The notes under the pieces are model-generated. The model was not told the DNA's origin and searched no databases. It was given only the letters and a program-made list of their open reading frames with translations. A stretch of DNA of 64,000 nucleotides from Corynebacterium timonense (lineage in GTDB: Bacteria; Actinomycetota; Actinomycetes; Mycobacteriales; Mycobacteriaceae). Location of the stretch: contig NZ_LT629765.1 in the NCBI RefSeq assembly GCF_900105305.1, forward strand, positions 496,001 through 560,000, in the 5' to 3' direction. The translations under genes were made by a program, and so were the position numbers. Position 1 is the stretch's first letter; each line of letters begins with the position of its first letter. Below, one piece after another: positions 1 to 9,863 of the stretch.

Positions 1-439
1 CCAGGGGGCCCGCGAGGACGGACGTGTAGGGGGTGTCGGACGGGTTGAGCGGATCCGCCGCGGTCGGCGGGACGCCGAAGTTCGGCGGCGGGGTGGTGGT
101 CGGGGCGGGGCCCATGAACGTCGAAAAGCCGTAGCTGGCGCGCAACGTCGGCGCGAGGGTGAGCTCGGCGACGTAGAGGTCCGTGCCCGGGACGCGCCGC
201 ATAACGCCACGTGGGGCGTTGTGGTTGTCGGTCACCCGGTTGATCCGCAGGTGGACGCCCATGTGCGCGGGCGCGCCGGGGACGTGGTAGCAAAACGTCA
301 CGGCGTTCGTCTCCCGGTCCCACGCGGGCATCGCGCCGGGGGCGAGGGAGTCGAGGAACGCGTTCACGCGCTCGGGCGACGCGTCGGTGAGGTGCGCTTC
401 GATGGAGCGCGCGGTGAGGGTGGGAATGAGGCAGGTCAC
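1..439 (-). CDS. Siderophore (enterochelin-type) esterase, N-terminal part only
   Basis: The gene runs off the left window edge; about 146 N-terminal residues are visible. They resemble the N-terminal domain of Fes-type enterochelin esterases: a beta-rich segment with VTFCYHVPG, HLRINRVTD, then MRRVPGTDLYVAELTL and RASYGF, followed by the family hallmark DPLNPSD near residue 135. Such enzymes hydrolyse ferric catecholate siderophores in the cytoplasm to release iron; the alpha/beta-hydrolase domain with the catalytic triad would lie outside the window. I chose GTG at 439 because a TATACT -10 box ends six bases before it and no Shine-Dalgarno is present, so the mRNA is probably leaderless. In-frame GTGs at 445 and 454 are less likely. 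An iron box directly upstream supports a role in iron acquisition. Confidence 0.72.
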   Translation of the reverse strand, partial: MTCLIPTLTARSIEAHLTDASPERVNAFLDSLAPGAMPAWDRETNAVTFCYHVPGAPAHMGVHLRINRVTDNHNAPRGVMRRVPGTDLYVAELTLAPTLRASYGFSTFMGPAPTTTPPPNFGVPPTAADPLNPSDTPYTSVLAGPL

Positions 440-445
440 ACCCAC

Positions 446-451
446 AGTATA
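446..451 (-). promoter_or_regulatory. -10 box (TATACT) of the leaderless esterase transcript
   Basis: Read on the minus strand, TATACT is followed by six bases and then the GTG start of the esterase. This spacing places the transcription start on the start codon. The DtxR-type box begins five bases upstream of this element and covers the expected -35 region. Confidence 0.7.
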
Positions 452-455
452 CACA

Positions 456-474
456 TTAGGGCAGGGTAACCTAA
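456..474. promoter_or_regulatory. DtxR-type iron box
   Basis: TTAGGGCAGGGTAACCTAA matches the 19-base DtxR consensus TTAGGTTAGGCTAACCTAA at 16 of 19 positions, including both outer TTAGG/CCTAA arms. It lies across the -35 region of the esterase promoter, where iron-loaded DtxR would block RNA polymerase. The inference is repression in iron excess and expression on starvation. Confidence 0.82.
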
Positions 475-495
475 CCCTAATGTGCTTACCTGGCC

Positions 496-1428
496 CTACG
501 GGCGGCGCTCCACGCGCGCGTTGAGGTGGAGCTTCTCCGGCTTCGACGCGCTCCGCAGCTGGATCGCCGTGGCGCCCTCGCCCTCGCCTATGGCCCAGGC
601 GGCCACGCGGGCCGGAATGACCACGGGCTTGTGAAACTCCACCGCGTACGTCAGCGCGCCGCCGAGCGTGCCCTCGAGCAGCTGCAACACCGACGCGGCC
701 GAGTACATCCCGTGCGCGATGATGGAGGGGAAGCCGAAAGCCTTCGCGCCGAGCTTCGAGGTGTGGATCGGGTTCGCGTCGCCGGACGCCGCGACGTAGG
801 CGCGGACGTTGTCGCGCGTCCACGCCCACTGGGCGTTTGAGGCGACGTCGGGAACCTCGGGGCGGGGCAACATTCGGGCGTCGTCACGCTTGCGCGTGGA
901 CACGCTGACGGGCGCGGAACGGTCGAACTTTGCGCCCTGGGCGAGCATCGTCGCGCGCTGGCGCCAGACGGGCTTGTCCTCGTCGCTGCCGTCGACGCTG
1001 ACCTCGGTCACGATGTCGATGAGGAGCCCCCGGCGGTGCGGGCGCAGGTTCTCGGCGTGGAGGCGGAAGGTGAAGGTCTCGTCGACGCGTAGGGCGCGCT
1101 CCTGTTCGATGACGTTGGCCACGTGCACCGCGCCGGTCGGGGCGAAGGGAAAGTCCGGCCGGCTCATCAGCTCCATCGTGATGGGGAAGCCGATGACGAA
1201 GGGGTAGGTCGGCGGCAGCTCGTTGCCCAAACGCAGGCCCGTCGCGCGAGTGTAGGAGGCGAGGTCGGAGCGGTCGATGCTGATCCCACGGACCTCGAGG
1301 CGCGAGGTGGGGTCGTTGGCGGCGACATGCTTTGTGCCCACGACCGGCAGCGTGCCCACAATGATTGCGCGGGTGAGCGCGCGCAGGTCGGGGATCGATT
1401 CAAGGAGCTCGTATTGGTGTGCGGTCAC
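496..1428 (-). CDS. htdX: MaoC-like double-hotdog 3-hydroxyacyl-thioester dehydratase (HtdX-like)
   Basis: The 310-residue protein has a hydratase-2/MaoC hotdog domain in its C-terminal third. The signature is AASGDANPIHTSK, continuing to FGFPSIIAHGM at about residues 210-245; its Asp and His are the catalytic pair that adds or removes water across the 2,3-bond of an acyl thioester. The N-terminal half is probably a second, non-catalytic hotdog. The stop of the upstream fabG4-like gene lies four bases before the GTG start, so the two are translationally coupled. Mycobacterium tuberculosis has the same order htdX-fabG4 next to fadA2 (Rv0241c-Rv0243), which is the basis for the name. The likely role is the dehydration step of a FAS-II-like or fatty-acyl recycling route. 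Confidence 0.82.
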   Translation of the reverse strand: MTAHQYELLESIPDLRALTRAIIVGTLPVVGTKHVAANDPTSRLEVRGISIDRSDLASYTRATGLRLGNELPPTYPFVIGFPITMELMSRPDFPFAPTGAVHVANVIEQERALRVDETFTFRLHAENLRPHRRGLLIDIVTEVSVDGSDEDKPVWRQRATMLAQGAKFDRSAPVSVSTRKRDDARMLPRPEVPDVASNAQWAWTRDNVRAYVAASGDANPIHTSKLGAKAFGFPSIIAHGMYSAASVLQLLEGTLGGALTYAVEFHKPVVIPARVAAWAIGEGEGATAIQLRSASKPEKLHLNARVERRP

Positions 1429-1432
1429 GGCG

Positions 1433-2767
1433 CTACGCCCCCAAGATGCTCTGGCCGCACACGCGCACCGTGTTGCCGTTGACGGCGGTGGAGGCGGTCG
1501 CGGCGAAAAAGGCGACGGTCTCGGCGACGTCGATGGGCAGCCCGCCCTGCTGCATCGAGTTGATGCGGCGGCCCACCTCGCGCGGGCCGGTAGGCATCGC
1601 GGCGGTCATGTCGGTCTCGATGAAGCCCGGAGCGACCGCGTTGAGGTTGCCGCCGAGCTCGGCGACGGAGCCGGAGAGCGAGTCGACGAAGCCGATGATG
1701 CCGGCCTTCGTCGTGGCGTAGTTGGTCTGGCCGCGGTTGCCAGCGATACCGGAGGTGGAGGACACGCCGATGACGGCGGGGGCGTCGCCTAGCGCGCCCA
1801 GTTCGATGAGCTTCTCAGTGATGCGCACCGGGGCGACCAGGTTGATCGACTGGACCATGTTCCAACGCTTGTCGTCCATGTTGGCCAGCAGCTTGTCGCG
1901 CGTCACCCCGGCGTTGTGGACCACCACGTCGACCTTGCGCTTGTAGCGCTCCTCGGCGTGGCGGGCAATCTGCTCCGCGGCGGTCGGGTCCGTGACGTCG
2001 AGGGGCAAAGCGGTGCCCTTGACCTTGTTCGCGGTCGCCGCGAGACCCTCGCCGGCCTGCGGGATGTCGATGCAGATGACCTTCGCGCCGTCGCGCGCGA
2101 GCACCTCAGCGATGACGGCGCCGATGCCGCGGGCCGCGCCCGTGACTACGGCGAGGCGGCCAGCGAGCGGCTGGTCCCAGTCGGCCGGCGCCTCGGCCGT
2201 GGCGGCGGTGACGCGGATGACCTGGCCGTCGACGTAGGCGGACTTGCCCGACAGGCAGAAGCGCAGCGTGGACTCAACGCCCTGGAAGTTCGAGGAATCA
2301 ACGGCGGGGTCGACGTAGACGAGCTGGACGGTAGCGGCCTTGCGCATCTCCTTGGCCAGGGAGCGGGTAAAGCCCTCGAGCGCGCGGGCGGCGATGCGCG
2401 CGTCCGTGTCCTCGATGAGCTCCGGGGTGGTACCCAGCACGACGAGGCGGGCGTTGTCCGCCACCTTGCGCATCTGCGGGTGGAAGAACTCGTGCAGCTT
2501 GTTGAGCTGCTCCGGGGCGGTGATGCCGGTGGCGTCGAAGACGATGCCGGCGCGCGGGGTGTCGGCTTGCGCCTTGAGCAGCTTGTAGGGCCCCTCCAGG
2601 GTGGAGGCGAGGGCCTCGCTCAGGCGGCCGTCGCCGCCGACGACGACCGGGCCGTGCAGGAGAGGTTCGCCCTGCTTGTAGCGGCGCAGGGGGTAGCCCT
2701 GCGGGACCCCCGCCTTAGCCGCGAGGGGGGAGTTGATGAGCTTTTCCAGGAGGCCCTGTTTGGACAC
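1433..2767 (-). CDS. fabG4: High-molecular-weight 3-oxoacyl-ACP/CoA reductase FabG4-like (SDR)
   Basis: The protein is 444 residues, longer than a classical FabG of about 250. Its C-terminal half is a short-chain dehydrogenase with the cofactor loop VVTGAARGIGAVIAE, the NAG motif VHNAGVTRDK, catalytic Ser in GVSSTSGIAGN and the YxxxK pair in NYATTKAGIIG. The N-terminal half (about residues 1-190) is the degenerate nucleotide-fold extension typical of FabG4. It would reduce 3-oxoacyl thioesters. I chose GTG at 2767 (protein begins MSKQGLLEKL) because AAGGAG lies six bases upstream; an in-frame extension to 2893 lacks conserved features. It is the first gene of a two-gene operon with the MaoC dehydratase and is divergent from the thiolase. 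Confidence 0.86.
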   Translation of the reverse strand: MSKQGLLEKLINSPLAAKAGVPQGYPLRRYKQGEPLLHGPVVVGGDGRLSEALASTLEGPYKLLKAQADTPRAGIVFDATGITAPEQLNKLHEFFHPQMRKVADNARLVVLGTTPELIEDTDARIAARALEGFTRSLAKEMRKAATVQLVYVDPAVDSSNFQGVESTLRFCLSGKSAYVDGQVIRVTAATAEAPADWDQPLAGRLAVVTGAARGIGAVIAEVLARDGAKVICIDIPQAGEGLAATANKVKGTALPLDVTDPTAAEQIARHAEERYKRKVDVVVHNAGVTRDKLLANMDDKRWNMVQSINLVAPVRITEKLIELGALGDAPAVIGVSSTSGIAGNRGQTNYATTKAGIIGFVDSLSGSVAELGGNLNAVAPGFIETDMTAAMPTGPREVGRRINSMQQGGLPIDVAETVAFFAATASTAVNGNTVRVCGQSILGA

Positions 2768-2996
2768 GTTTTTCTCCTTAGAGTGGGGTTGTGAGAGAGG
2801 TCTCGGACAACGTCCTAACGGACGAGACAAAACCCGTAGAATAGTGGCTAACACTACGAATTTGTTTCGTACGTGATGTAGCTTACGGTACAACGATAAC
2901 TGTAATGTACGGTACTCCCCGTATCCGTCCGTCCCGGTTATCTATCGGTCGGCACAGACCACTCATGACCTGCCCACACAAGTAAGGAACGCGCAC
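2768..2996. promoter_or_regulatory. Divergent promoter region between fabG4 and fadA2
   Basis: This 229-base gap serves both lipid operons. It is richer in A+T than the flanking genes, holds a TAGAAT -10-like hexamer on the plus strand near 2836, and carries TACGGTAC twice in direct orientation (2884-2891 and 2908-2915, 24-base period), the second copy within GTACGGTAC. The repeats may be an operator for a fatty-acid-responsive repressor; the protein is not identifiable from sequence alone. Confidence 0.45.
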
Positions 2997-4292
2997 GTGA
3001 ATCAGCCCCGTAAGGTTGCCGTCCTCGGCGGCAACCGCATCCCCTTCGCCCGCTCCAACAAGGAATACGCAGACGCCTCCAACCAGGATATGCTCACCGC
3101 CGCGCTCGACGGCCTGGTCGCGCGCTACGGCCTGCAGGACCAGCGCCTCGGCACCGTCGTCGGCGGCGCTGTGCTCAAGCACTCCCGCGACTTCAACCTC
3201 GTGCGCGAGTCCGTGCTCGGCTCCGCGCTGGACCCGTCCACGCCGGCCTTCGACCTGCAGCACGCCTGCGGCACCAGCCTGACCTCGGCGATCCAGGTCG
3301 CCGACGCCATCGCGCTCGGCCGCATCGAGTCGGGCATCGGCTGCGGCTCCGACACGACCTCGGACGCACCGCTGGCGGTCAACGACGACCTGCGCAAGAC
3401 GCTCATCAAGGCCTCCCAGGCAAAGAAGCCGTTGGACCAGGTCAAGCTGCTCGGCTCCGTGCGCCCCAGCCAGCTTGCGCCCGTGCAGCCGCGCAACGGC
3501 GAGCCGCGCACCGGCCTGTCCATGGGCGAGCACGCGGCGATCACCGCGCGCGAGTTCGAGATCTCCCGCGAGGCCCAGGACGAGCTCGCGGCAGCCTCCC
3601 ACCAGAATCTGGCCAAGGCCTACGAGGAGGGCTTCTTCACCGACCTGATCACCCCGTACCTCGGCGTGCAGCGCGACACCAACCTGCGCCCCGACTCCAC
3701 GGTGGAGAAGCTGGCCGCGCTCAAGCCCGTCTTTGGCAAGAAGGACGCCATCCAGCACGGCGGGACCGCGACGATGACCGCGGGCAACTCCACCCCGCTG
3801 ACCGACGGCGCCGCCGCCGTCCTGCTCGGCTCCGAGGACTACGCCCGTGAGCAGGGCCTGGAGCCCCAGGCGTGGATCGTCGATTCCGAGATCGCCGCCG
3901 TCGACTTTGTCAACGGGAACGACGGCCTGCTCATGGCGCCGACCTACGCTGTGCCGCGCCTGCTGGAGCGCAACGGCCTGACCCTGCAGGACTTCGACTT
4001 CTACGAGATCCACGAGGCGTTCGCGTCCCAGGTCCTTGCCACCCTCGCCGCGTGGGAGGACGGCACCTACTGCCGCGACCGCCTCGGCCTCGACGCGCCG
4101 CTCGGCCCCATCGACCGCGCCAAGCTCAACGTGAAGGGCTCCTCGCTGGCAGCGGGCCACCCCTTCGCGGCCACGGGTGCGCGCATCCTCGCCAGCGCCG
4201 CGAAGAACCTCGCGGACAACGGCGGCGGGCGCACCCTCATCTCCGTCTGCGCTGCGGGCGGCCAGGGCGTCGTCGCCATCATCGAGCGCTAA
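2997..4292 (+). CDS. fadA2: Acetyl-CoA acyltransferase (thiolase), FadA2/FadI-like
   Basis: This 431-residue thiolase has all three active-site blocks: the nucleophilic Cys91 in QHACGTSLTS, the His block GHPFAATGARIL and the second Cys in SVCAAGGQGVV near the C-terminus. NEAF is replaced by HEAF (IHEAFASQVL), as is usual in this FadI-like branch. It would cleave 3-oxoacyl-CoA to acetyl-CoA and a shortened acyl-CoA, or run the reverse condensation. The GTG start has AAGGA about eight bases upstream. The acyl-CoA oxidase-like gene follows 42 bases downstream with its own AAAGGAG, so the two probably form an operon for fatty-acid degradation, divergent from the reductase and dehydratase. Confidence 0.88.
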   Translation: MNQPRKVAVLGGNRIPFARSNKEYADASNQDMLTAALDGLVARYGLQDQRLGTVVGGAVLKHSRDFNLVRESVLGSALDPSTPAFDLQHACGTSLTSAIQVADAIALGRIESGIGCGSDTTSDAPLAVNDDLRKTLIKASQAKKPLDQVKLLGSVRPSQLAPVQPRNGEPRTGLSMGEHAAITAREFEISREAQDELAAASHQNLAKAYEEGFFTDLITPYLGVQRDTNLRPDSTVEKLAALKPVFGKKDAIQHGGTATMTAGNSTPLTDGAAAVLLGSEDYAREQGLEPQAWIVDSEIAAVDFVNGNDGLLMAPTYAVPRLLERNGLTLQDFDFYEIHEAFASQVLATLAAWEDGTYCRDRLGLDAPLGPIDRAKLNVKGSSLAAGHPFAATGARILASAAKNLADNGGGRTLISVCAAGGQGVVAIIER

Positions 4293-4334
4293 GCGTTTTT
4301 CTCAAGCCTCACCCCGAAAGGAGACACAGCCACT

Positions 4335-6431
4335 ATGTCTACCCCCACCAAGGACACCATCCCGGCGACTGAGCCCGCAGAGACCACCGACCACGTCAAC
4401 GGCGGCAAGGTCGACGACAAAAAGACGGACGCGAAGCCGGAGAAGAACCAGCCGGCAGCCCTGCCGCCCACCCCGGACCCCGCGGCCGTGGCAGACCTCG
4501 CGGATCTCCTCGACGGCAACTTCAAGGCGCGCAAGGAATCGATCCGACCGCTGCTGAACAACCCCAACCTGCTGCCAAAGATCGACGGCTCCCTCGAGGA
4601 GATCCGGGCGGAGAACCTGAAAAAGGTCCAGGCCATCGCAGACTCGGGCAACATCCAGGGCTCCTTCTCGCCGCTCAACGGTGGCGACGGCGAGGTCGCG
4701 GCGGGTGTGTCCTCGCTTGAGCTGATCGCCCAGATCAACGCCTCCGCGTGCATCAAGTCCGGTGTCCAGTTCGGCCTGTGGGGCGGCGCGGTCGACGCGC
4801 TGGGCACCGAGCGCCACATCAAGTTTGCGAAGGGCTCCATGGACCTGTCCATGCTGGGGTGCTTCGCCATGACCGAGATCGGCCACGGCTCGAACGTCCA
4901 GCACCTCGAGACCACCGCGACCTACGACCCGGAGACCAAGGAGTTCATCGTGAACTCGCCGACCCCGGGATCGAAGAAGGCGTACATCGGCAACGCCGCC
5001 CGCGACGGTCGTTGGGCGGCCGTCTTTGCGCAGCTCTACACCCCGGACTCCGAGGAATCCAAGGGCGTGCACTGCCTCATTGTGCGCATCCGGGAGGACG
5101 ACGGCTCCCCGGTCGAGGGCGTCGAGTGCACCGACCACGGCCACAAGGGCGGCCTGCTCGGCGTGGACAATGGCATGATCACCTTCGATCACGTCCGCGT
5201 CCCGCGCGAACACCTCCTCAACCGCTTCGCCGACGTGGCTGAAGACGGCACCTACACCTCGCCGATTGAGTCGAAGAACCGCCGCTTCTTCACCATGCTT
5301 GGCACGCTCGTGCGCGGCCGCCTCGGCGTGGGCGCCTCCGCCGCGGGCGCGACCCGCGCGGCGCTTGCCATCGCCGTGAAGTACGCGAACATCCGCCGCC
5401 AGTTCGAGGCGGGCGACCAAGACAGCGAGTCCCGCCTCATCGACTACCGCGCGCATCGCCGCCGCCTGCTCATCCCGCTGGCGAAGTCCTACGCCCTCGC
5501 GGTGTTCCAGAACAAGCTCCTCGACCGCTACCAGGAGCAGACCGACGCCCAGATCGGCGGCGATTGGAACCCCTCCAAGCCGACCGACGAGCAGGACCGC
5601 GCGGGCCGCGAGATGGAGTCACTCGCCGCCATCTTCAAGGCGACGGCCTCCACCCACGCCAACGCGACGATCCAGGAATGCCGCGAGGCGTGCGGCGGCG
5701 CCGGCTACATGTCGGAGAACCTCCTGTCGACGTTCCGCGCCGACGTCGACATCTTCACCACCTTCGAGGGCGACGACACGATTCTGCGCCAGCTCGTGGG
5801 CAAGAACCTGCTCACCGCCTACGGCCGGGAAGTCTCCGAGCTGTCGCCGTTCGGCATGGCTCGCTTCGTCGCGGCGAACGTCGGCGACATCCTCACCCGC
5901 CGCTCCGGCATCGCCGCCAGCGTCCAGTCGCTGCAGGACCGGGTCACGGGCACGGACTCGCTTTTCGACGCCGAAACCCAGCTGCAGGTTGTCCAAACCC
6001 GCGAAGAGCAGGTGCTCAACTCCCTGGTCCGCCGCGTCCAGGTTGCCCGCAAGATGGAGCGCTCCGAGGCCGCCAAGGTCATCGACCGCGCCCAGGACCA
6101 CCTGCTGGCTGCAGCGGTGGCCTACGGTGACCGCATGATGGTCCAGTCCATGATCGAGGCGGAACAGGAGCTGCCGGCCGGCTCCGCGGCCCGTGCCGTC
6201 TTCGAACAGGTCCGCCACCTGTTCGTGCTGGACACCATCACCACCTACGCCGACTGGTACCAGGAGCACAACGTCCTGCCGTCCGGGCGCCTGAAGGCCG
6301 CGAAGGCGGCGGTCAACGACCTCGTTGACTCGCTCGGCCCCTGGTCCGAGGTTCTCGTGGACGCCTTCAAGATCCCGCAGGTCGTCCTCGACCGCCCGAT
6401 GATGGTCAACGGCGGCACCGACCTGAGCTAA
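4335..6431 (+). CDS. Acyl-CoA oxidase/dehydrogenase family flavoprotein
   Basis: At 698 residues this is much longer than ordinary acyl-CoA dehydrogenases (about 390) and matches the acyl-CoA oxidase architecture. Residues 1-60 are a Lys/Asp/Pro-rich, probably disordered leader. The mid-domain has GCFAMTEIGHGSNVQ (flavin and substrate loop), and there is GLLGVDNGMITFDHVRVPRE, with Arg-rich GTLVRGRLGVG after it. The catalytic Glu lies in TTFEGDDTILRQ at about residue 480. A C-terminal helical domain (from about residue 560) is typical of oxidases. It performs the first, FAD-dependent 2,3-desaturation of acyl-CoA. Whether electrons pass to oxygen or to ETF cannot be told from sequence. Together with the upstream thiolase it supplies the two ends of a beta-oxidation cycle. 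Confidence 0.85.
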   Translation: MSTPTKDTIPATEPAETTDHVNGGKVDDKKTDAKPEKNQPAALPPTPDPAAVADLADLLDGNFKARKESIRPLLNNPNLLPKIDGSLEEIRAENLKKVQAIADSGNIQGSFSPLNGGDGEVAAGVSSLELIAQINASACIKSGVQFGLWGGAVDALGTERHIKFAKGSMDLSMLGCFAMTEIGHGSNVQHLETTATYDPETKEFIVNSPTPGSKKAYIGNAARDGRWAAVFAQLYTPDSEESKGVHCLIVRIREDDGSPVEGVECTDHGHKGGLLGVDNGMITFDHVRVPREHLLNRFADVAEDGTYTSPIESKNRRFFTMLGTLVRGRLGVGASAAGATRAALAIAVKYANIRRQFEAGDQDSESRLIDYRAHRRRLLIPLAKSYALAVFQNKLLDRYQEQTDAQIGGDWNPSKPTDEQDRAGREMESLAAIFKATASTHANATIQECREACGGAGYMSENLLSTFRADVDIFTTFEGDDTILRQLVGKNLLTAYGREVSELSPFGMARFVAANVGDILTRRSGIAASVQSLQDRVTGTDSLFDAETQLQVVQTREEQVLNSLVRRVQVARKMERSEAAKVIDRAQDHLLAAAVAYGDRMMVQSMIEAEQELPAGSAARAVFEQVRHLFVLDTITTYADWYQEHNVLPSGRLKAAKAAVNDLVDSLGPWSEVLVDAFKIPQVVLDRPMMVNGGTDLS

Positions 6432-6450
6432 GCGCTGGAGGCGCAGGAAA

Positions 6451-6491
6451 AGCGCCCCGCTTCCGGTGAACGTTTCCGGAAGCGGGGCGCT
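6451..6491. terminator. Bidirectional hairpin between the acyl-CoA oxidase gene and lipA
   Basis: A perfect 16-base-pair stem (6451-6466 with 6476-6491) encloses a nine-base loop and lies between two convergent stop codons. On the plus strand it is followed by a moderately T-rich stretch. It probably ends both transcripts. Confidence 0.8.
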
Positions 6492-6507
6492 CTGTGTGTT
6501 TGAGGTT

Positions 6508-7572
6508 TTAGCGGGTCATCACCGGGGTGTCCTGGGACGGGCCGTACTTGCTCAGCAGGGTCGAGGCCTCCTGCGCGGTGTCGCCCTCAGACGTCTGGGC
6601 GAGGTGCTGCAGGTTCTCCGGCAGCTCGAGGCCACGGTGCTTCATCGCCTCCACGTAGAGCTTGCCGGCGCGGTACGACGAACGCACGAGCGGGCCCGAC
6701 ATGACGGCGCCGAAGCCCATGTCGTAGGCCGCGTCGCGGTACTCGATGAACTCCTCCGGCTTGACCCACCGCTCGATCGGGTGGAACTGCGGGCCGGGGC
6801 GCAGGTACTGGGTGATCGTGATGATGTCGGTGCCGGCCTCGACGAGATCCTGGAGCGCCTCGAGGACCTCGTCGCGGGTCTCGCCCATGCCGAGGATGAG
6901 GTTCGACTTGGTGATCAGACCGAAGTCCCGCGCCTGGCGGATGACGTCGAGCGAGCGGTCGTAGCGGAACGCCGGGCGGATCCGGCGGAAGATCCGCGGC
7001 ACCGTCTCCACGTTGTGGGCAAAGACCTCGGGGCGGGCCTCGAAGACCTCCTGGAGCAGGTCCGGCTTGCCCGAGAAGTCCGGGGTGAGATTCTCCACGC
7101 CCGTGTGCGGGTTCAGCTCGTGGATCTTGCGCACAACCTCCGCGTAGAGCCACGCGCCCTCGTCCTCGAGGTCATCGCGGGTCACGCCCGTGATGGTGGA
7201 GTAGTTGAGGTTCATCTCGCGGACCGACTCGGCCACGCGCTGCGGTTCGCCGCGGTCCAGCGGCTCTGGCTTGGCGGAGTTGATCTGGCAGAAGTCACAG
7301 CGCCGAGAGCAATTCGCGCCACCGATGAGGAAGGTGGCCTCGCGGGATTCCCAGCACTCGTGGATGTTGGGGCACCCCGCCTCCTGGCACACCGTGTGGA
7401 GGGAGGCCCCCTTCACGCGGTTTTTCATGTCCTCATACTCGGGACCGGTTTTCACCGCGTTGCGGATCCAGCGCGGCTTCTGCTCGATGGGGGTCTGGGC
7501 GTTACGCATCTCCACTCGGAGGAGCTTGCGGCCTTCTGGTGCAACAGTCACACCATCCACCGTAGCTGCCAT
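6508..7572 (-). CDS. lipA: Lipoyl synthase
   Basis: The 354-residue protein is a radical-SAM enzyme that inserts two sulfurs into protein-bound octanoyl groups. It has both LipA cluster motifs: the auxiliary CxxxxCxxxxxC in [15 protein letters not shown] and the radical-SAM CxxxCxxC in [12 protein letters not shown], and the C-terminal SSY in [10 protein letters not shown] that supplies the serine ligand. It lies 21 bases downstream of lipB. The substrates are encoded in the same strand-consistent block: GcvH and the three-lipoyl-domain E2. The start codon is ATG. Confidence 0.96.
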   Translation of the reverse strand: MAATVDGVTVAPEGRKLLRVEMRNAQTPIEQKPRWIRNAVKTGPEYEDMKNRVKGASLHTVCQEAGCPNIHECWESREATFLIGGANCSRRCDFCQINSAKPEPLDRGEPQRVAESVREMNLNYSTITGVTRDDLEDEGAWLYAEVVRKIHELNPHTGVENLTPDFSGKPDLLQEVFEARPEVFAHNVETVPRIFRRIRPAFRYDRSLDVIRQARDFGLITKSNLILGMGETRDEVLEALQDLVEAGTDIITITQYLRPGPQFHPIERWVKPEEFIEYRDAAYDMGFGAVMSGPLVRSSYRAGKLYVEAMKHRGLELPENLQHLAQTSEGDTAQEASTLLSKYGPSQDTPVMTR

Positions 7573-7593
7573 GTCATGAAGAGTCGAGCGCGC

Positions 7594-8373
7594 CTAGAAA
7601 TCGCTGCGTCGCAGCCCCTTCGTGGGGTCGGGGGCGGACTTGAACGTGTGGTTTGCCACGGCGAGTTCGCCGGCGAGGGCGCTGTCGAGGGCGTCGATAA
7701 GCGGCTTCTTTGCCTCGGAAGTGGGCACGTCGCGGCCGAGCTCGAGGCTCAGCGTGGTCACGTCGGCGTCGTCGATGCCGCAGGCGACGATGTGGTCGTA
7801 GGCCTCGAGCGTGTTGTTGCAGTTGAGTGCCAGCCCGTGCATGGTCACGCCGCGGGTGATGCGGATGCCGAGCGCGGCGATCTTGCGGTCCCGCGTCGGG
7901 GCGGCGGGGTCCGCAGCGGGGGTCGTGGCGGGCACCCAGACGCCCGAGCGGCCGTCGATACGCCCCGCCGTGGTGACCCCCGCGGCGCGCACGGCCGCGA
8001 TGATGGCTTCCTCGAGGCGGCGGACGTAGTCGACGACGTCGACGGGCTCGGCGAGCTTGATGATGGGGTAGACCACAAGTTGCCCCTCACCGTGCCAGGT
8101 GATGCGCCCGCCGCGGTCGACCTGGACGACGGGGGAGCCGTCGTCCGGCATGTCCGAGGGCAGGGTCCGCTTGCCGGCCGTGTAGGTGTAGGGGTGCTCA
8201 ACGATGAGGACAGTGTCGCCGATGTCGTCGCGGTCGCGTCGTGCGGCGATGTCCGCCTGCATGTCCCAGGCCTCCTGATAGTCCACGAGCCCCACATCGC
8301 GCACGTCGAGCGGCGCCTGTGAGGCTCGGATGGACTTGTCGGCTGGGAAGAAAGGATCGCGTGGGGCAGTCAT
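7594..8373 (-). CDS. lipB: Octanoyl-[acyl carrier protein]:protein N-octanoyltransferase
   Basis: This 259-residue protein transfers octanoate from ACP to the lipoyl-domain lysine. LipB hallmarks are [17 protein letters not shown], the conserved lysine in [10 protein letters not shown] and the catalytic Cys in [16 protein letters not shown] set the start at ATG 8373 ([10 protein letters not shown]), because the longer reading from 8445 would overlap gcvH by about 50 bases and has no conserved residues. A short Ala/Pro-rich insert between the WVP and the RKIAALG motifs may be a local expansion. The gene sits between gcvH (22-base gap) and lipA. Confidence 0.94.
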   Translation of the reverse strand: MTAPRDPFFPADKSIRASQAPLDVRDVGLVDYQEAWDMQADIAARRDRDDIGDTVLIVEHPYTYTAGKRTLPSDMPDDGSPVVQVDRGGRITWHGEGQLVVYPIIKLAEPVDVVDYVRRLEEAIIAAVRAAGVTTAGRIDGRSGVWVPATTPAADPAAPTRDRKIAALGIRITRGVTMHGLALNCNNTLEAYDHIVACGIDDADVTTLSLELGRDVPTSEAKKPLIDALDSALAGELAVANHTFKSAPDPTKGLRRSDF

Positions 8374-8395
8374 ACCCCACAGCTTAGTCCCGTCC

Positions 8396-8782
8396 TTAGA
8401 GGCCGTTCTGCTCTGCGTACTCGGACGCGGACAGGAGGGGGCCAACCTCGCTGACCTCGACCTCGAAGAGCCAGCCTTCGCCGTAGGGGTCGTTGTTGAT
8501 GATCTCGAAGTTGCCGTCGATCGCGTCGTTGACGGCGGTCACGGTACCGGAGACGGGGGCGTACAGGTCGGAGACCGACTTGGTGGACTCGATCTCGCCG
8601 CAGGTCTCACCGACGGTGATCTCGTCGCCTACCTGGGGCAGGTCAGCGAAGACGACCTCGCCGAGGCGCTCGGCGGCGACGTCGGTGATGCCGATGCGGA
8701 CGGTGGAGCCCACGGCGGCGTCGGGGGTGGAGTTGATCCACTCGTGGTCCTCGGAGTAGTAGAAATCCTCGTTCAGTGCCAT
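8396..8782 (-). CDS. gcvH: Glycine cleavage system H protein
   Basis: This 128-residue carrier shuttles the methylamine of glycine between GcvP, GcvT and lipoamide dehydrogenase. The lipoylated lysine is Lys68 in [14 protein letters not shown], and the N-terminus has the family HEWI. Three bases separate it from gcvT, and lipB follows directly, so the carrier and the enzyme that modifies it are probably co-transcribed. Confidence 0.96.
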   Translation of the reverse strand: MALNEDFYYSEDHEWINSTPDAAVGSTVRIGITDVAAERLGEVVFADLPQVGDEITVGETCGEIESTKSVSDLYAPVSGTVTAVNDAIDGNFEIINNDPYGEGWLFEVEVSEVGPLLSASEYAEQNGL

Positions 8783-8785
8783 GGC

Positions 8786-9853
<1,068 letters not shown>

Positions 9854-9863
9854 GTGGTTTCCT

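Noticed and set aside
6466..8322. 618-codon plus-strand frame opposite lipA and lipB
   Set aside because: Antisense to two clearly identified enzymes and begins inside a terminator hairpin.
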